Shown: one piece after another, positions 28,025-40,499 of the stretch
Layout: every line of letters starts with the position of its first letter
Numbering within the stretch: position 1 is the first letter of the stretch
Origin: Latrodectus hesperus
Taxonomy: Eukaryota; Arthropoda; Arachnida; Araneae; Theridiidae
DNA length: 64,000 nt
NCBI GenBank assembly: GCA_037975125.1
Contig: CM075862.1
Coordinates: 46,030,277-46,094,276, forward strand
Direction: 5' to 3'
The notes under the pieces: model-generated
Database searches by the model: none
The model's input: only the letters and a program-made list of their open reading frames with translations
What the model was told of the DNA's origin: nothing
Translations under genes and position numbers: made by a program

Positions 28025-28410
28025 CCGCGAACCAGCTCCCGGAAGCCCTGGTGTTATGCGACCCGTACCTAAGGCTATTTGGTACCACGGTAATGGTGAC
28101 TTAACGAAGCCTCTAGTTACCTGACGAACTTCTAAAGCTTTTTGCCTTGCCCAGTAACTCAGGCAATGCTGGGTGGACTGTTGTATTACCTGAGGCTATT
28201 GTTATTCTATGGCTGAAAAAAACAAAAATAACAAACATTTCTGTATTTGCAGGTAAAGCCTCTGAAGCAGACCTTCCTGAAAAAGACAAGGGAACCCAGA
28301 GGCAATCTAGTGAAGGGGCAGCAATGAATCCTTCACAGGAGGTAGAAATGATCTCCAAACCATCTTCTGGTGAGAGTTGGGAAGCAATCGCTAGCATGAC
28401 TGTGTGGGGC
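28025..28410 (+). repeat. Direct-repeat copy 2 with ORF1 N terminus
   Basis: Second copy of the leader at 27061, beginning GCCGCGAACCA and continuing through CTGGTGTTATGCGAC and TTTGCAGGTAAAGCC into a frame reading GKASEADLPEKDKGTQ. The matching part of copy 1 reads TPEIDKSPKDKVTQEK. Copy 2 runs into unrelated sequence by about 28420, so only a leader and ORF1 start remain. Confidence 0.72.
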
Positions 28411-28727
28411 TAGCATGACATTCAGACTGTGCGGGGACTTGTTGATCCTGTCACCTAGGCTCTTTATTTCTCTTTGTCATTATCGGTTATGATCCACATC
28501 TATACTGCTAGGTGTAGCTGCTCCTCAAGATGAGACTTCAAGATGGTGATCACAGCCAGTTTGAGAAATTTGCTGTGTAGCCACTGTAATCCTCAAGTTA
28601 AGAGGTCTGACTTCTTGAATATGTGTGAGTATTTGAGCGCAAAATTGTTATTCATTGTCTACGTCTATCGCCACCGGTTTAATTTGTAATTAAAAGGTGC
28701 AAAGATTTATTGCTATAATAAACTAAA

Positions 28728-30240
28728 TTAAATGCTCCATGCAGGGAGGTTAAAGTATAATTCTACTGAGATGATAAACGCCGTCAGTAAGCAGTCGAGA
28801 ATGCGTACGATTTTGAGTTTCCACCTCCTCAAATTCAATCTGCCATGGTATCTTTTCCCAGCCCGTGAGCAAAGGAGGGAAATTGTTAGTGTCTTGTAAA
28901 GAATTGGGCCAATTGGGATTAACAAATTAATCGCTTTATGTTCACTCTTAAAAAGAAATCTGTATACCTGTCTCTTCGATATTCCATTTGGATTACCACT
29001 GATCAATTATTTGCTTAAGTATGAGCTTTTTGCATGCTACTTTGGTAGTTTAACTGTCATTTCTCGTGGCACTGCTACGTGTTTTGCAGCCTGATCTTCA
29101 TCTTCATTACCTGTTATGTCTGTGTGAGCTGGACCCCAATAGAATTTTAAATCTTGATTATTTAACTGTATTTTGTATGTATTTTTTAATTTGTCTTATC
29201 AGAATATAAAAGCTTGAAAGACTATGTGATTACTAGATTTTCTTCTTTAATACAATTTAATGCGTGATGTATAGCATGTATTTCTACTTAGGAAAGAGTT
29301 GTTCGGGTTGAGAGGCATCTGTAGTTATAGTTTTCACTGTTTTTTGATGCAGAATGCCGCAGACACCCTATAGGTAGTCTTTGATTCACCCATGTAAATA
29401 TTATACTATGGCAATGTTGAGTGGAAAGATAACTTAAATATTTTTCTGCTTATCAGTTTTATGGATTGGGTGTAAGCTTTCTTTGTTTGATAATCATTAG
29501 CAGGTTGTCATTTGAGCAATGAGTATATCATGATATAATTTAAATACGTTTGCCACTGTCACTTCTCTGGGTATTTGGAGATGAAGTGATATCACTAATA
29601 CATAAAGTGCCACAGTTGATCTAGTTCTCTAGACCCTAGCCATTTCGAGTAAAAATGGCCTCTGAGTAGCTTTTGGATTGCTTGTTTACCTATGTTTTGT
29701 CCTCAGACTGACAAGCATGTGAATATCCTTTGATGTATCATGTGGCACAAAGTTTAGTAGATTTTAGTTGTAGTTCCCCATTCGCGCGTGCTTTGCCATT
29801 TTAATTAAATGCCCATGGATGGTAATTGCCTTCCGTTTCAATGTATTGATGTATGCAAGACAGTTGACGTTTTGGTCTTGTCACACCTAACCATTTTAGG
29901 TAGTCAACGCTTTGAATACTTTTCCACCTATCGTTTTACTTGGTTCATATTGTAGTTTGTGATTTCGCAAATGTGCAATTATGCTGCATTTGCTTACAGA
30001 GATCGTTAGATGATGCTCTGTACATCAGTCCTCGAATGCTGTTGTGGCTGCCTAACTTGGTTTCAGAATTGTTTTTCCTTTGACACTAATTAGAAAGTCA
30101 ATGAAGGGAAGGTTATAAGTTATACTTCTGACTGTGTGTATCAGTTGAAGTCATTTGCTATGACAGTCCAAAGTATAGGTCCCAGGCAATGTATTACATA
30201 TACTGTGGGCATCCCTTGTATACCTATTGTGTTACTGAGT
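28728..30240 (-). pseudogene. LINE ORF2 remnant: RT thumb region and RNase H
   Basis: On the minus strand from 30240 downward there are RT-like fragments: LPGTYTLDCHSK, LISVKGKTILKPS, CTEHHLTISVSKCSIIAHL and KVFKALTT. Further on, GPAHTDITGNEDEDQAAKHV (about 29041-29141) is the last catalytic block of a LINE RNase H domain, then a C-terminal tail to 28728. The active-site FADD-like position is unreadable. Stops and frameshifts are dense. An RNase H-bearing, I/R1-like LINE is likely; the exact clade is not settled. Confidence 0.68.
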
Positions 30241-30699
30241 CAGTACCTCTTTCGTATTCCATCATTCTGTTGTGGAAATGTGTATCAATTGGCTTATTAA
30301 TTGTGGTTAGACATTCAAGGTACAAAAGCTTACTGTTAATGCTTTGCCAGTGAATAGAATCGGTTTCCTTTTATATCGAATGATCCTTTTATATCATTAT
30401 GTAGTTTTTATTAATCCTGTTACCCTTAATGTATTCAGTTACTTCTTCTAGTGCCAATTCACATGATGGTTTTTGTATAAAGCCAGATTAGCTACTTAGC
30501 TTCTTCCGTGTTCTAGAAAGAATCGGGTGTTTACAAATCTTTCCTAGAATTTTTCTTAATGTGGGGAGGAATCAAAAGAGAAACTAGAATTTTAATTCAC
30601 AGAATGTCTTGAGAAGAAGAGTAACTGCTCTAAATATTAGGGAATGGGAAAATTTTCTAGTTTTTTTACAATAAACTAGAATAAATGAGTTTTCTTTTT

Positions 30700-31070
30700 A
30701 GTCAATGCAATCACCCTCATTCCAATCTGTTGCAGATGTTCTTGGATGGTCGACCAAGGTTGGTTTGTTTAAGATCATTTGACAGTTCCTCGATTGTCTG
30801 ACACGGATTTGCTTCCACCTGTGCCCTTAATACATAATTGTCTAAATTTGTTGGACTTCCTGATCAATGTGAGTCTAAAAGATTGAAGTTACTGGATCTG
30901 AACTTAGAAAACCACGTTTGGCATTTACGAACATCTAAGGCACTTGAGTACACATCACAAATGTTTTTGGTAGCAACTGTGTTGTATTACTACCCTTATA
31001 AAACTCCAAAATCATACAATGGCGAATATGAATCTCTTCTGGTATTTGGATAGCCATTTCTCTCAAAATT
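30700..31070 (-). pseudogene. mariner transposase, N-terminal fragment
   Basis: Minus-strand pieces IQIPEEIHIRHCMILEFYKG, SNTTQ, then QSRNCQMILNKP in one frame and LNQPWSTIQEHLQQIG-like text across frames match the DNA-binding half of mariner transposases (HIRHxxLxEFxKG ... QIxELSxxLN ... TxxEHLxxIG). It covers only about the first 110 residues; the catalytic DD34D part is missing, cut off at about 30710. No terminal repeats identified. Confidence 0.65.
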
Positions 31071-31079
31071 GGGAAAGAA

Positions 31080-33290
31080 AACTTAAGTTTTTCACAACTG
31101 AACAAGTTACTTAAATTTTGAAACGTCTTTTGCACGACTTTCAACTATGTAATGAACTCGTAAACGGTAAAGCAGCAAGAATTGACATGCGCAAAAATGA
31201 CACTACTTCTCGGCCCCCTAATAAAACCAATTCATAACAACCTTAACCCTACTTGAAATGAGCAGCTCTTGCTACTTTAGCATCTACTTAAATATACAAT
31301 TCTTGTCAAGAATTATTCTTGTAGCGGCCATAGTAGTAAGGAATTTAAAGTACAACTTCAATCATGTATTCTCATTTATAAATAAAAGTAATTGGCTGCA
31401 ACATCTTTATTTAAATCTTCAAACATCATGCGTGCCATGTTCAGGGATGATTTTGTTAAGAAAATTACTTATTCTCTTACCTTCGGCTTATCTAAATTCT
31501 TTGATACATTTTAAATATTCATTAGTTAAGAGTTAAACTACTCATTAAATATTTGGTAATATTTTTCCTCTAACATTTTCGGAAGCCTCAAAGTTAAGTT
31601 TTATATGCACAATGAATTTAGCATAACTCATTAATGTATGTAGAAATACTTTCTATAAAAAACTGTGTGTTTTGATAGGAATCATAAGTTAAGGATTGCT
31701 TATGATGCAGTTTTGTAGGGAGAATGATTAGTGTGCTTTACAGCGGGGAGGAGATTCCAAAAGCGTTGTATCCTTGCCTTTGGCAACAGATTACTTTGGA
31801 ATATTCTTAATGGTGTTATGAAGTCTAAATTAAAACATTGTTTTGATCCATGCTGTGATTTGTTTTGGCTTAATATCGATGATTCTCCTATAATGAGGTA
31901 ACCAAGGTCATTGGGCTCCAGAATCTTGTGTTGAATGCGTATGTTGATTTCCTGGTTGATTTAATTAAGTTGGCGTTAGGTATATATCAAATGCCGTAAG
32001 TTGAAAGGGTTCTGGCATGTTGGAAAGTGGTGCTCTATGATAATTTCTATGTCAGCTTGCTTGTTGGGAGATACGTTGTCTTCCCAGCTGATTTTAATGT
32101 TTGTTTGAAGACTTTGGTCGCGAGTTTAATTGTTTAATTGCCGTACCGAATGTTTCAATTGGGCAGAAATTTTCTCAGACTTTTGTTTTCACATTTAAAG
32201 TTTGTTGTATTGACAGGGTTCCTTGCTGAACTGAACTTTCCTTTGCCATTTTTCTCCATCGCAAACGCAAAATCTACGATAGTGCTCACCTTTTTCGAAG
32301 AATTGATAAATCATTAGTCCACCATTTCAAAGTAGTTTAACTACTGCATTTAGTTTCATATGTACTTAACTTGAAACGTCTTGATTGGTTTTAATTAGTT
32401 CATCGGTTAATTTATCTAATTCTGCTATGATTTCAGCAATTTTACTTTCTAGTTGCTTGAAATTCACTTTTATAATCCTTTAATATTTTTATCGTTAGCA
32501 AACCTCGTGTTCAGTCTTGTACAGACAATAACTATTTTTGTATAACTATACTTTGACTAGTGTAAAGTTTGGGTTCCGTGTGCTCGTATTGTGTGGAATG
32601 TTGGAACATCAAACTTTTAAAATAGCTTTAAGGAATTTTTTGAAATAATTTTATAAAATAGAGTAATATTTTAGCCGAATGAACATATCGTTCCGGAAAG
32701 AGGGAGAAGTTCTCGTTCAATAATTAAAATATTTTTCTCTTCTTCGAATCTTCCAGACAATCTGATCAAGGTAGTTCTCCAGAACACCTCCACCAAGAAC
32801 TGAAAGAAGTCGGCTCAAATACTGATAAGTAATCGCATTTGTACAAGTGTCTTTTTGCTAAGATATTGTATATATCCAGTACGCATAACATAAAAAAATT
32901 AATAAATTCAACAAATTATTCTACAGCCAGTTGCAACAAGAATATGGTTAAAATTGGAAAAGCAAAGGAAAACATTAAAAATTTATTTTTTCTAAAAATC
33001 TAAATATGAAATGTAAAACGACTATATAGAACACAGTAAAATACGAAAAAATTTTAAATAGAAAATGCATGTTTAAAAATACTTGAGACGAATGTATAAG
33101 CAAATGACTTTATATTTGCAGTCAAAAATGAAGCAAATGTGGTAGTAATTTTAAAATCTAATTCAGAATATTAGAAAGTCTTATACGAGAGTGCAATCTT
33201 GTGACAACAAAAGGAGACACACAATGCGAGAGAATATTACTTCTGTGTGTACAAAATATTTTGAAAGAAAAATTCTCAATAGTTTATTCT
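31080..33290. other. No gene recognised
   Basis: No named family on either strand. The minus strand at about 31700-32500 has some protein-like runs (NIRIQHKILEPNDLGYL, ISWEDNVSPNKQADIEIIIE) and could be an eroded LINE region. Confidence 0.35.
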
Positions 33291-33299
33291 TACATTACA

Positions 33300-34330
33300 G
33301 AACTTAGAAGGAAGACATTTATAAGAGGTATGTCCGCCGTTATCAGCTACACACGCGTCACTAAAGTTTCTTATATTGTCTATATGACTGTGGACAGGTT
33401 GTAGACATGGCAAGCTCTAAGAATTTTGAGCTCATTCCAGATCTAGAACAAAATTTGGTAGTTGTAGCGCCAGTTTTCACTTGAGCGTATTCCACACGTG
33501 TTTAATAAAATTAAAATCAGAAGAATGGTCAAATCAATATCTTTGCTCTCGAAGAAATCATCCAGCAAGACCCCACAATCACAATACATTACAATCCACG
33601 TATCTAGAAATGGCAGCACCTCTAAAACATATTCAAATACTAGGTCAGTCTTATAGCAGTAATATACCTCGGTTCAAAGGTGTGCATCGTCCCACGTAAT
33701 GCTTCTTCACATCATAAGAGTCCCGTTAAAAACCTAACGTCCTTTTAAAGCATTTGCTCTGAAAAATGTTAAACGTTTGCCGCATGTTATCCGAAGAGAG
33801 TCAGTATCGTGATTGAATATATTGAGCAATCGTTCCCAGATCCAATGCTGCTGCTGAACAAAATTCCGGTTTCAGTGAACGCATTTATAAACTCACACGA
33901 AGTGAATGCAAACTGCTGATTAACTAGCATATACACTCTTGCGAATCTCTTTATAGGTTTTTTACAAACTTATATTCCTATGGTCATTGTGAGAGCTGAA
34001 CACAACTTTGCCTCTAATATTGAGCATTTATTACCAAATATCAATCTTGGCAAGCTGTTATTCTCATTAAACCATGCACTTTTGTCATAACATCTCTTCT
34101 AAACTTAGTCAAAATCTTCAGTTCAAACACCTACGCACCTCTAAAATTCCAGATTCTTCAGTTTGAGAAAGCTGGGACTTCAAGATACCGATAACTCTTT
34201 TCAGAAACATGCCATTTTTGCAGTCATTTGCCGGTTAAATTACCTCCTTGGTTAGTACAATGATTACGCAGAACATGGCTTCTCTCCATGCCAAGTGATT
34301 CTGTCTTATCTTTCTGACTTGCACTGATCT
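33300..34330 (-). pseudogene. Third Tc1-like transposase, heavily decayed
   Basis: The minus strand holds a collinear series of Tc1-like fragments spread over all three frames: near 34200-34320 a start region, then YKTDLVFEYVLEVL, then DDFFESKDIDLTIL (matching the block after the second catalytic Asp), then FIKHVWN (in place of PIEHVWD) and finally ADNGGHTSY near 33340. Length and order fit one full transposase. I could not define terminal repeats. Confidence 0.6.
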
Positions 34331-34339
34331 TTTATATCT

Positions 34340-35000
34340 ATTAACGTGAAGTGGATTACTTTACATATAAACGTTTAAATTTCATGTTATCTCCAGATAT
34401 AACTATTTAACCGATAACGTTTCGTATTTTTGTAAACATGTACATACATTGCCGGGACATGAAAACCGTTAATGTGTACAGTAATAACTAAATGATCGTT
34501 AGAGTTCAAAAGTCAATTTGAGCTATTGTGTTTAAATGAATCAACGTGGTTGGTTACTTGTTGGAAAATATAAATAACAAACGTTTCCTTAAATGCAATA
34601 ATGTTTATATTATCCTTTGATTATAATTAATAGATACCATAGAATGATTTTATTTTTAATTTGATCGCATACACTTGATTCTGCATATCAAATATTCAGG
34701 GAATTGTACTGGCATCCGCGTAACATGCTTAAACCATAGGCCACTGATTATATAAACAAAAGGAAGATTATTTAATTTGCAGATTATTAAGGTAACTTGA
34801 AAAATGAAATAATTTTCAAAGCTTTAAATATTTCCTTCGTTATTGTATGATTTGGTGTCATGTCCATTTGGAGCCATGTCAAATACTTCCATGTGCCAAA
34901 ATCATGGCCTTGACAATATTTAAAATTTTTATCTTAGATTTCCCTGAAAAAGAATTCGTTAAGTCTTTCAACTTATGATGGCTGGGCAGTTAAAAATTTG
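34340..35000. other. No gene seen
   Basis: AT-rich spacer without recognisable content. Confidence 0.45.
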
Positions 35001-35019
35001 TTCCAGTGTGAGCTTCTCC

Positions 35020-36040
35020 TCAGAGCAATTCCTTTATAATTTGTAAGTTCTGGTGACGTCTGTATTTATAGTCATTCCAAAGAAGTGTTGGGTTCTGTTC
35101 TAATTCTGGAAAGAGTCCTGGTAATAACCCTATCTGCATTGATAACACAATTGATGTTCCATTTTGATGTTTTTCTTTCAGTTTGTATCTAGCAATTACA
35201 TTAGCGTCCCTTAAAGTTACGGTGCTTGGAGTTTCCAAGTTAAGGTCTCACCTCCTTTGCATCCGTTTCCTCATTATCAATGCCGACATGTGCAGGTATC
35301 TACTGGAAAGTGCAGCTTTTTCCCTGGTGGAAAAATTCCTCTGAGGGCTCACTCATGATATCCATCATTAATCTCCATTCCCTATAGTCTCCACGGAAAC
35401 CCAAGAGTCGCAGAAAATGAGTCCACTAGTTTTATCAGTTCGCAAGTAAAATTAGAAGCAATGTTACCTACTCCAATACTTTCTGCATTTTCTTTTCATT
35501 AGTCAGAGTTAGAGATATGCCTGCTTTACAGTTTAGAGTAGTTTCATCTGAAGATCCGCACAAGGTCATGTGTCCCAAATAAGTTTCCATAGTTGAAATT
35601 CATTTAGCTTTAACAATGACCGCCGGCTCTTTTTTCGAACAGTGATCTAGTAGGTTTAAGTAGATAACAGTATTTTGGGGAAGGCAGGATGATAGAATAG
35701 GTTTCCGAAGAGAAGTAAATCTTTGGTTTGAGACTTTATTTCTTTATCGAACTTCATGGTAGATGTCTCGATCTGCTAATCCAGTTAATTGTTTTGCGAG
35801 AGATGATTAGCAGACTATTCACTTTGTTGATAAATTTAACTGTTTGGTACTTTCTTCAATTATCAAATGTCTATAAGCTACACTCATACTCTGCTTTAAT
35901 GTTATTAGAAGAGACAGCTCTAATAATCTTGGCTGCAATGAACTTTATCAAGTTTCTACAGTGTAGACAGAGGCATATGCCCAAATTGGTGATGCATATT
36001 TCAGAATGCATATTAGGTCTTACAAGTGAAGCTTAGGTAG
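35020..36040 (-). pseudogene. Second LINE ORF2 remnant (C-terminal half)
   Basis: Minus-strand fragments in order: LKLTCKT, KLDKVHCS, YQTVKFINKVNSL, RSRHLP, then NIASNFTCELIKLVDS (similar to the RNase H block containing the catalytic Glu, FTCELxAI) and finally ETPSTVTLRDANVIARYKLK. This is the layout after the RT palm in RNase H-bearing LINEs. Many stops and shifts. It is a separate copy from the remnant at 28728, and the overlap in content shows that they are two insertions. Confidence 0.55.
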
Positions 36041-36049
36041 TTCTGGGAG

Positions 36050-37670
36050 TTTTGGGTTAACTCCCCAGTCAGTACCACAAAGACTTTTGAGGGTGTGTAA
36101 TTTCTTAAGTGTCTTGTGTAAAATGTTTTCCTTCGTTATTTTTAATTTGCACATTAAATACATGTTTTGTGGAATAATTCATTACTGGTTTCTATACGTG
36201 TGTATATGGTGAACTAAAATTCAGATTTAGTATAATAAGAAAAATGAACATAAGGAATTGAGTACCAACATGGTCAATTTTATCAGGAACTCTATTCGAC
36301 CAAATTGGCACAAGTAGTTTCTCTGCAATGGCAAAGCGCAATTGTCAAAATTAAGCCATCATACCATAAAACTATAAAATATAGAAATAGAAGGTAACAA
36401 ATAATAGTACTATAATATCCCTGTTATTGACTTCCTATCCCCAAAAGCTTCCCAACGTCCAATGGACATTTATTCTGTCAAGGAGACGGAATTCCCAGAG
36501 AGAGTACCTGTAACAAACTGGTAGAGTAAATTAAAAGTTGTTCACCATACCGTGGGAATGGCAGGACATAACTCAAGAATGGGCAGTGCTTTACGAAAAA
36601 TGCGATACATCTGTATGAAATCGGAATCACCTGTCATGTGATCCCTTAATGAGTTCCTGAGCAGACCTTTTCTTACTATCCCATGTAGTTTGGAATCACC
36701 TGTTCAAAGGGAAGTAGGTGGTGCAGAAATTTCTGGAATGCCTGGTGAAGAGGCAGAAGGATATTTAAAGAGGAGCCACAAGAGATTTGAAATTCACGCA
36801 AATATTTTGTGAATCTATGTCAATAAAGCAAAGCATTCCTACAGGAAACTATATTAGATAAAGAGTAAAGGCCTGTTTCACGCAGGCAGAAACTGTTAGC
36901 ATAACAGATCCAAGACTGGAAGTTCCACCTGCGGTTTCCGACTCAGCTGCTGATACGAGAACTGAGTGAGTCACCTTCAGTTCTTGACAGAATTTCCTGA
37001 GAACGACCTCTGCTTGTAGAGAGAATCGTAGTCCGATTGAAAACAGCCTCTTCTGATGTCTCCCCAAATATCCAGTGAATTCAGCGAATTTTCCAGCGAA
37101 CTTTAGAACGGTTAAACTCAGTTCTTCTGAATCCCGCATTTTAATCGAAGATTCTTACGAACACCTGCATCGACCTTGCCAGTCATCTGTTCATTGTAAA
37201 TAATCATTTGAGTAATTTATAAGATTCTAAATAAATATTTAATAAATATCTTGCAATTAAGTGAGCCTGACTCATTTATTCGCCCAGTCTACCCATAGCT
37301 TCACCCACACCAGGCTGAATACCCTACATTACAAATAGACATATGTTAAACAGTTATTGCCTCACATATCAAATGTACTTGGAAAAGAAGAAACAAAACG
37401 AAGAAAAACAATGCAAAAAGAATTCAGCATATCAATTTTATTCTAAACCATCGTTATAATATTCACATAACAATGAACATTTTTAAAACTAGACATACTC
37501 TAACTTATAAACGAGATAATCTTCTATATCGGTTTTATATGAATTTTGATTTCTTTCAAATTATAAATGATTTATGCAAAATTGTTGTAATTCTGGACAA
37601 AAATCTAAATTTCCTATTGCATATTTTCCTACAATTTTATCAATTAGGAATAATGGAACGTGTGACGTGT
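36050..37670. other. No gene recognised
   Basis: The region 36430-37330 is clearly less AT-rich than its surroundings and ends in CCCTACA with an AATAAA-rich stretch before it. A 96-codon minus frame at 36849-37139 (MRDSEELSLTVLKFAGK at its start) has no recognised motif. It may be a solo LTR or an unknown repeat, but I found no flanking duplication. Confidence 0.35.
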
Positions 37671-37679
37671 CTTTCGACA

Positions 37680-38265
37680 AATTATATGACAAATGGAAAT
37701 ATAAAGACTTTGGGTCCCAGGCAAACTTCCCAGGCAAAATAACTTGCCTTTGCAAATGATCGTTCTTGTGAAATTACTAAGAGATCTGTCCTTTCACAGA
37801 TTTCAAGACTGTTTGATCCATTGAGAATCCTAGGACCAATTCTTATCAAGGCTAAAATATGTATGCAAAGGCTTTGGTTAGTCAAATTATCTTTGTATGA
37901 AAAACTTCCACCTGAATTGCAGAGGGAGGGGAATCGTTTCTCAGAGACATTTTCGACCTTAGACTCGATTTACGTTTTTCGCTGAATTCTGATTGATGAT
38001 GCTGATTGGATTTTGTGATGCCAACAAGGGTGGATTGGTGCTGTTATATATTTTCGATCTATGAGTAAAAATGACGAGTGTAAAGTTTCGCTACTGAGTA
38101 GTAAATCAAGGGTGTTACCAATTGCCAAACCCTTGAGTATTCCACGTCTTGAGCTGTGTGGAGCAGAGCTTGTATCATGCCGTGAAGGTGATTTCTTCAT
38201 TGTCTCTTAAAATTGATCACGTGTTTCTGTATTGTGATTCTACTACAGTTCTTGCATGTAATTGA
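37680..38265 (+). pseudogene. BEL/Pao pol fragment (RT end to RNase H)
   Basis: Plus-strand text reads ITKRSVLSQISRLFDPLRIL, then GPILIKAKICMQRLW, then FCDANKGGLVLLYIF in one frame with the shifted partner WIGAVIYFRSMSKNDECKVS, then SRVLPIAKPLSIPRLELCGA. This is the junction between RT and RNase H in BEL/Pao polyproteins. It is diverged from the full element at 41729-47789 (whose equivalent reads KAITIPRLELLLF) and lies on the opposite strand. At least two frameshifts. Confidence 0.75.
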
Positions 38266-38269
38266 TCAT

Positions 38270-39250
38270 TGCATAGTTCGTACGAAGTATTTGTGGCTAA
38301 CATATGAATTTTACCAATTTGTGATAACCAAGTATAAAATATCATTTTTCTTTCTAGTTATTTCATATGCTGTTATAGTCATTGTGTGTTTAGTAACCTC
38401 AGAGTATCCAGTCTTTCTATTAATTTTTATATACTTGAAACCATTATATGTGTTTTAAGTGAACTGAGGTGAAGAAACTGGTTGAAGGTGCCCGTGTTTA
38501 TGATTTTGGAGTTTATGAGTTAATAAAGATTTTTACTGAATGTTATATTTTGGAGTTTGCGCCTCCTAATGTCCTGTCATTGGAAATAAAAAAAATTCTT
38601 TCAAAATAAAATATTCTTTTATTACACATAATGAAATAACTAGTTTAAAAAATAATGTTCAGGTAACATTTTATAAGTACTCAGACATAAAAAAGAAAAA
38701 GTTTTTAATAATTGACCCTTCAAAGTTCGAACAAAGAATTTTTCAATATGAAGTGCTTATATAGAGTAAAATTACAAGTGAAATAAAAGTTATTTCTGAA
38801 AATGCGTATAAACTGTAAACTTGATTTTGAATAAATAATTTTACGTAATAAGCAATACATGATTTTAAATTTGAAAATATGAAAAAAAAAATCAGTATTA
38901 AATAACTAGTAAGATATATTTTCCTTCTACTACGTGAAGAATACGTAGTAGACGGTAAATAAATCTTACTAAATTTTTTTTGGTTTTTCAAAACTCATTA
39001 TATTTCGAATAGTTAGAATTTTCCAAAGAACATCGTTTCCTAACAACGTTATTTGCTTAAAAATGAAAATTTAGGAGATAAACTAGTGATATTTGGAAAA
39101 TAATGATATACTAATATTTGTATATATAAGCGGTAATAAATAAATAACAATTTTTGTATTTCTGTAGAATTCAAGATATTTTTCTGTTTGATAAAAACTA
39201 ATATGCAATATCAGTATTTCTTGAAACCTTCAAATTTATTCCGGACTTAA
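38270..39250. other. No gene seen
   Basis: AT-rich; a 9-bp inverted repeat CTACTACGT/ACGTAGTAG around 38928-38952 is the only structure noted. Confidence 0.45.
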
Positions 39251-39254
39251 TATC

Positions 39255-39540
39255 AAAATGAGCCTACAATTGTTGTCTTTTGCCAGCTAGGTTGGTATTA
39301 TTGTATGCGCTGTGCTCCAATTTTATAACTGAATCACATTTTGGAGTGGAATCTGACTTCCTCAGTACACACATGCCATAGGTATCCACTTATAGGATAA
39401 GCATTTATTTACAGCCCATTCATACAAAGAAAGGACAAAGGCAGGATAGACAGAGAGAGAAAGTACATCCATGCCCGAACGGGTATTCGAACCCAGGACT
39501 TCCCTATCCGCAGTCAACCACTCTGGGTGGTAAGCTTACA
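39255..39540 (-). mobile_element. tRNA-derived SINE, copy C
   Basis: Read on the minus strand: an A-box area with CCAGAGTGGTTGACTGCGG (from 39533 downward), then TCCTGGGTTCGAATACCCG carrying the B-box at 39483-39493, then GGCATGGATGTACTTTCTC. The A and B boxes and the GGCATGGATGT motif are shared with copy A. The tail after 39420 differs from copies A and B, so it may be a different subfamily. Confidence 0.72.
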
Positions 39541-40019
39541 GTTAAACATAAAAAATAAAAATTTAAATTCAGTTTTTTAAGAATTTTTCAATGATGCAAA
39601 GAGGTATTTGGAACCGATAAAGTAAGAAATGTTGATTGTTTATCGATTAGTATTAATGGAGAAACAGTTGATATTTCTAAAGTTTGTAAACGTAACCACT
39701 TTTCAGTGAGAATTAGGCAGATTTTGCGTGAATATTCTTCCTCAAAAGAATAAGATTCCTCAATTGCATACAGCATATTCTGGACAAGGAAATACTTGAA
39801 TCAAAAGGTTAACATTGATGCAATGTAATTTAACTAAACTGAAAGTTGTGGATTTCGTAAGAAATGTTTTATATTTTGGGAATTATAAATGAAATTTTTT
39901 TAAAAAAAGTATATATATAATTTTAGGCGTTAGATTTAAAATACAAAGTTTACAGCATTGCATGTTTTCGTTTAAATATGTTTCAATAAAAATGATTTTG
40001 GTTTGTTAACTTGAATAAT

Positions 40020-40250
40020 TATTCTAATTGACAAAATACTCTATACTCATTGAAAATAAGCTGAGGTACATTTTCCCCACAAAAGAGAAGGTAAATAAAA
40101 TGTCCCGAAATAAAAAAGAAGGTAAATGATCATCCGTTTTAACCAGCGTTAAGCAAACGAAAGATATATTCAGCCAATTATTGAAAATTCTAGATTCAGT
40201 AGCCTGAGATACATTAAACTTGTGAGCTAAATACTGTGTCATCAGATTTA
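40020..40250 (-). pseudogene. HTH_Tnp_4-like transposase fragment
   Basis: The minus-strand frame includes YLAHKFNVSQATESRIFNNW, which closely resembles the helix-turn-helix (DLAxxFxVSxxTVSRIxxxW) preceding the DDE_Tnp_4 catalytic domain of IS4EU/Harbinger-like transposases often fused to THAP domains. Only the HTH and a few flanking residues remain; I see no catalytic triad in the decayed sequence around it. Confidence 0.5.
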
Positions 40251-40499
40251 AGCAAAATGTCCTTAAAAATCATGTGAACTCTGGAAAAGATGAAAGAAAG
40301 AACCATACCAGGAGCTTCTTTTGCATGAGAGGAAAAAAAGTTAAAAATTGCCATAAGTACTGCAAAATTTGCAATCCGTATAAAAGCAAACTTTCTTGTC
40401 CTTATTTTCAAAGGTTTCTTTCCTCATCTCTATTGTGTCTACATTTTCTTGCAACTGGTATATTTTTCTCGGCAAAAGTTCAGTTTGTCTTGTAAGTTA

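Noticed and set aside
36809..37328. Possible solo LTR (TGTGAATC to CCCTACA)
   Set aside because: The ends look LTR-like and AATAAA motifs are present, but flanking 5-mers (TATTT and TTACA) do not match and no second copy is in the window.
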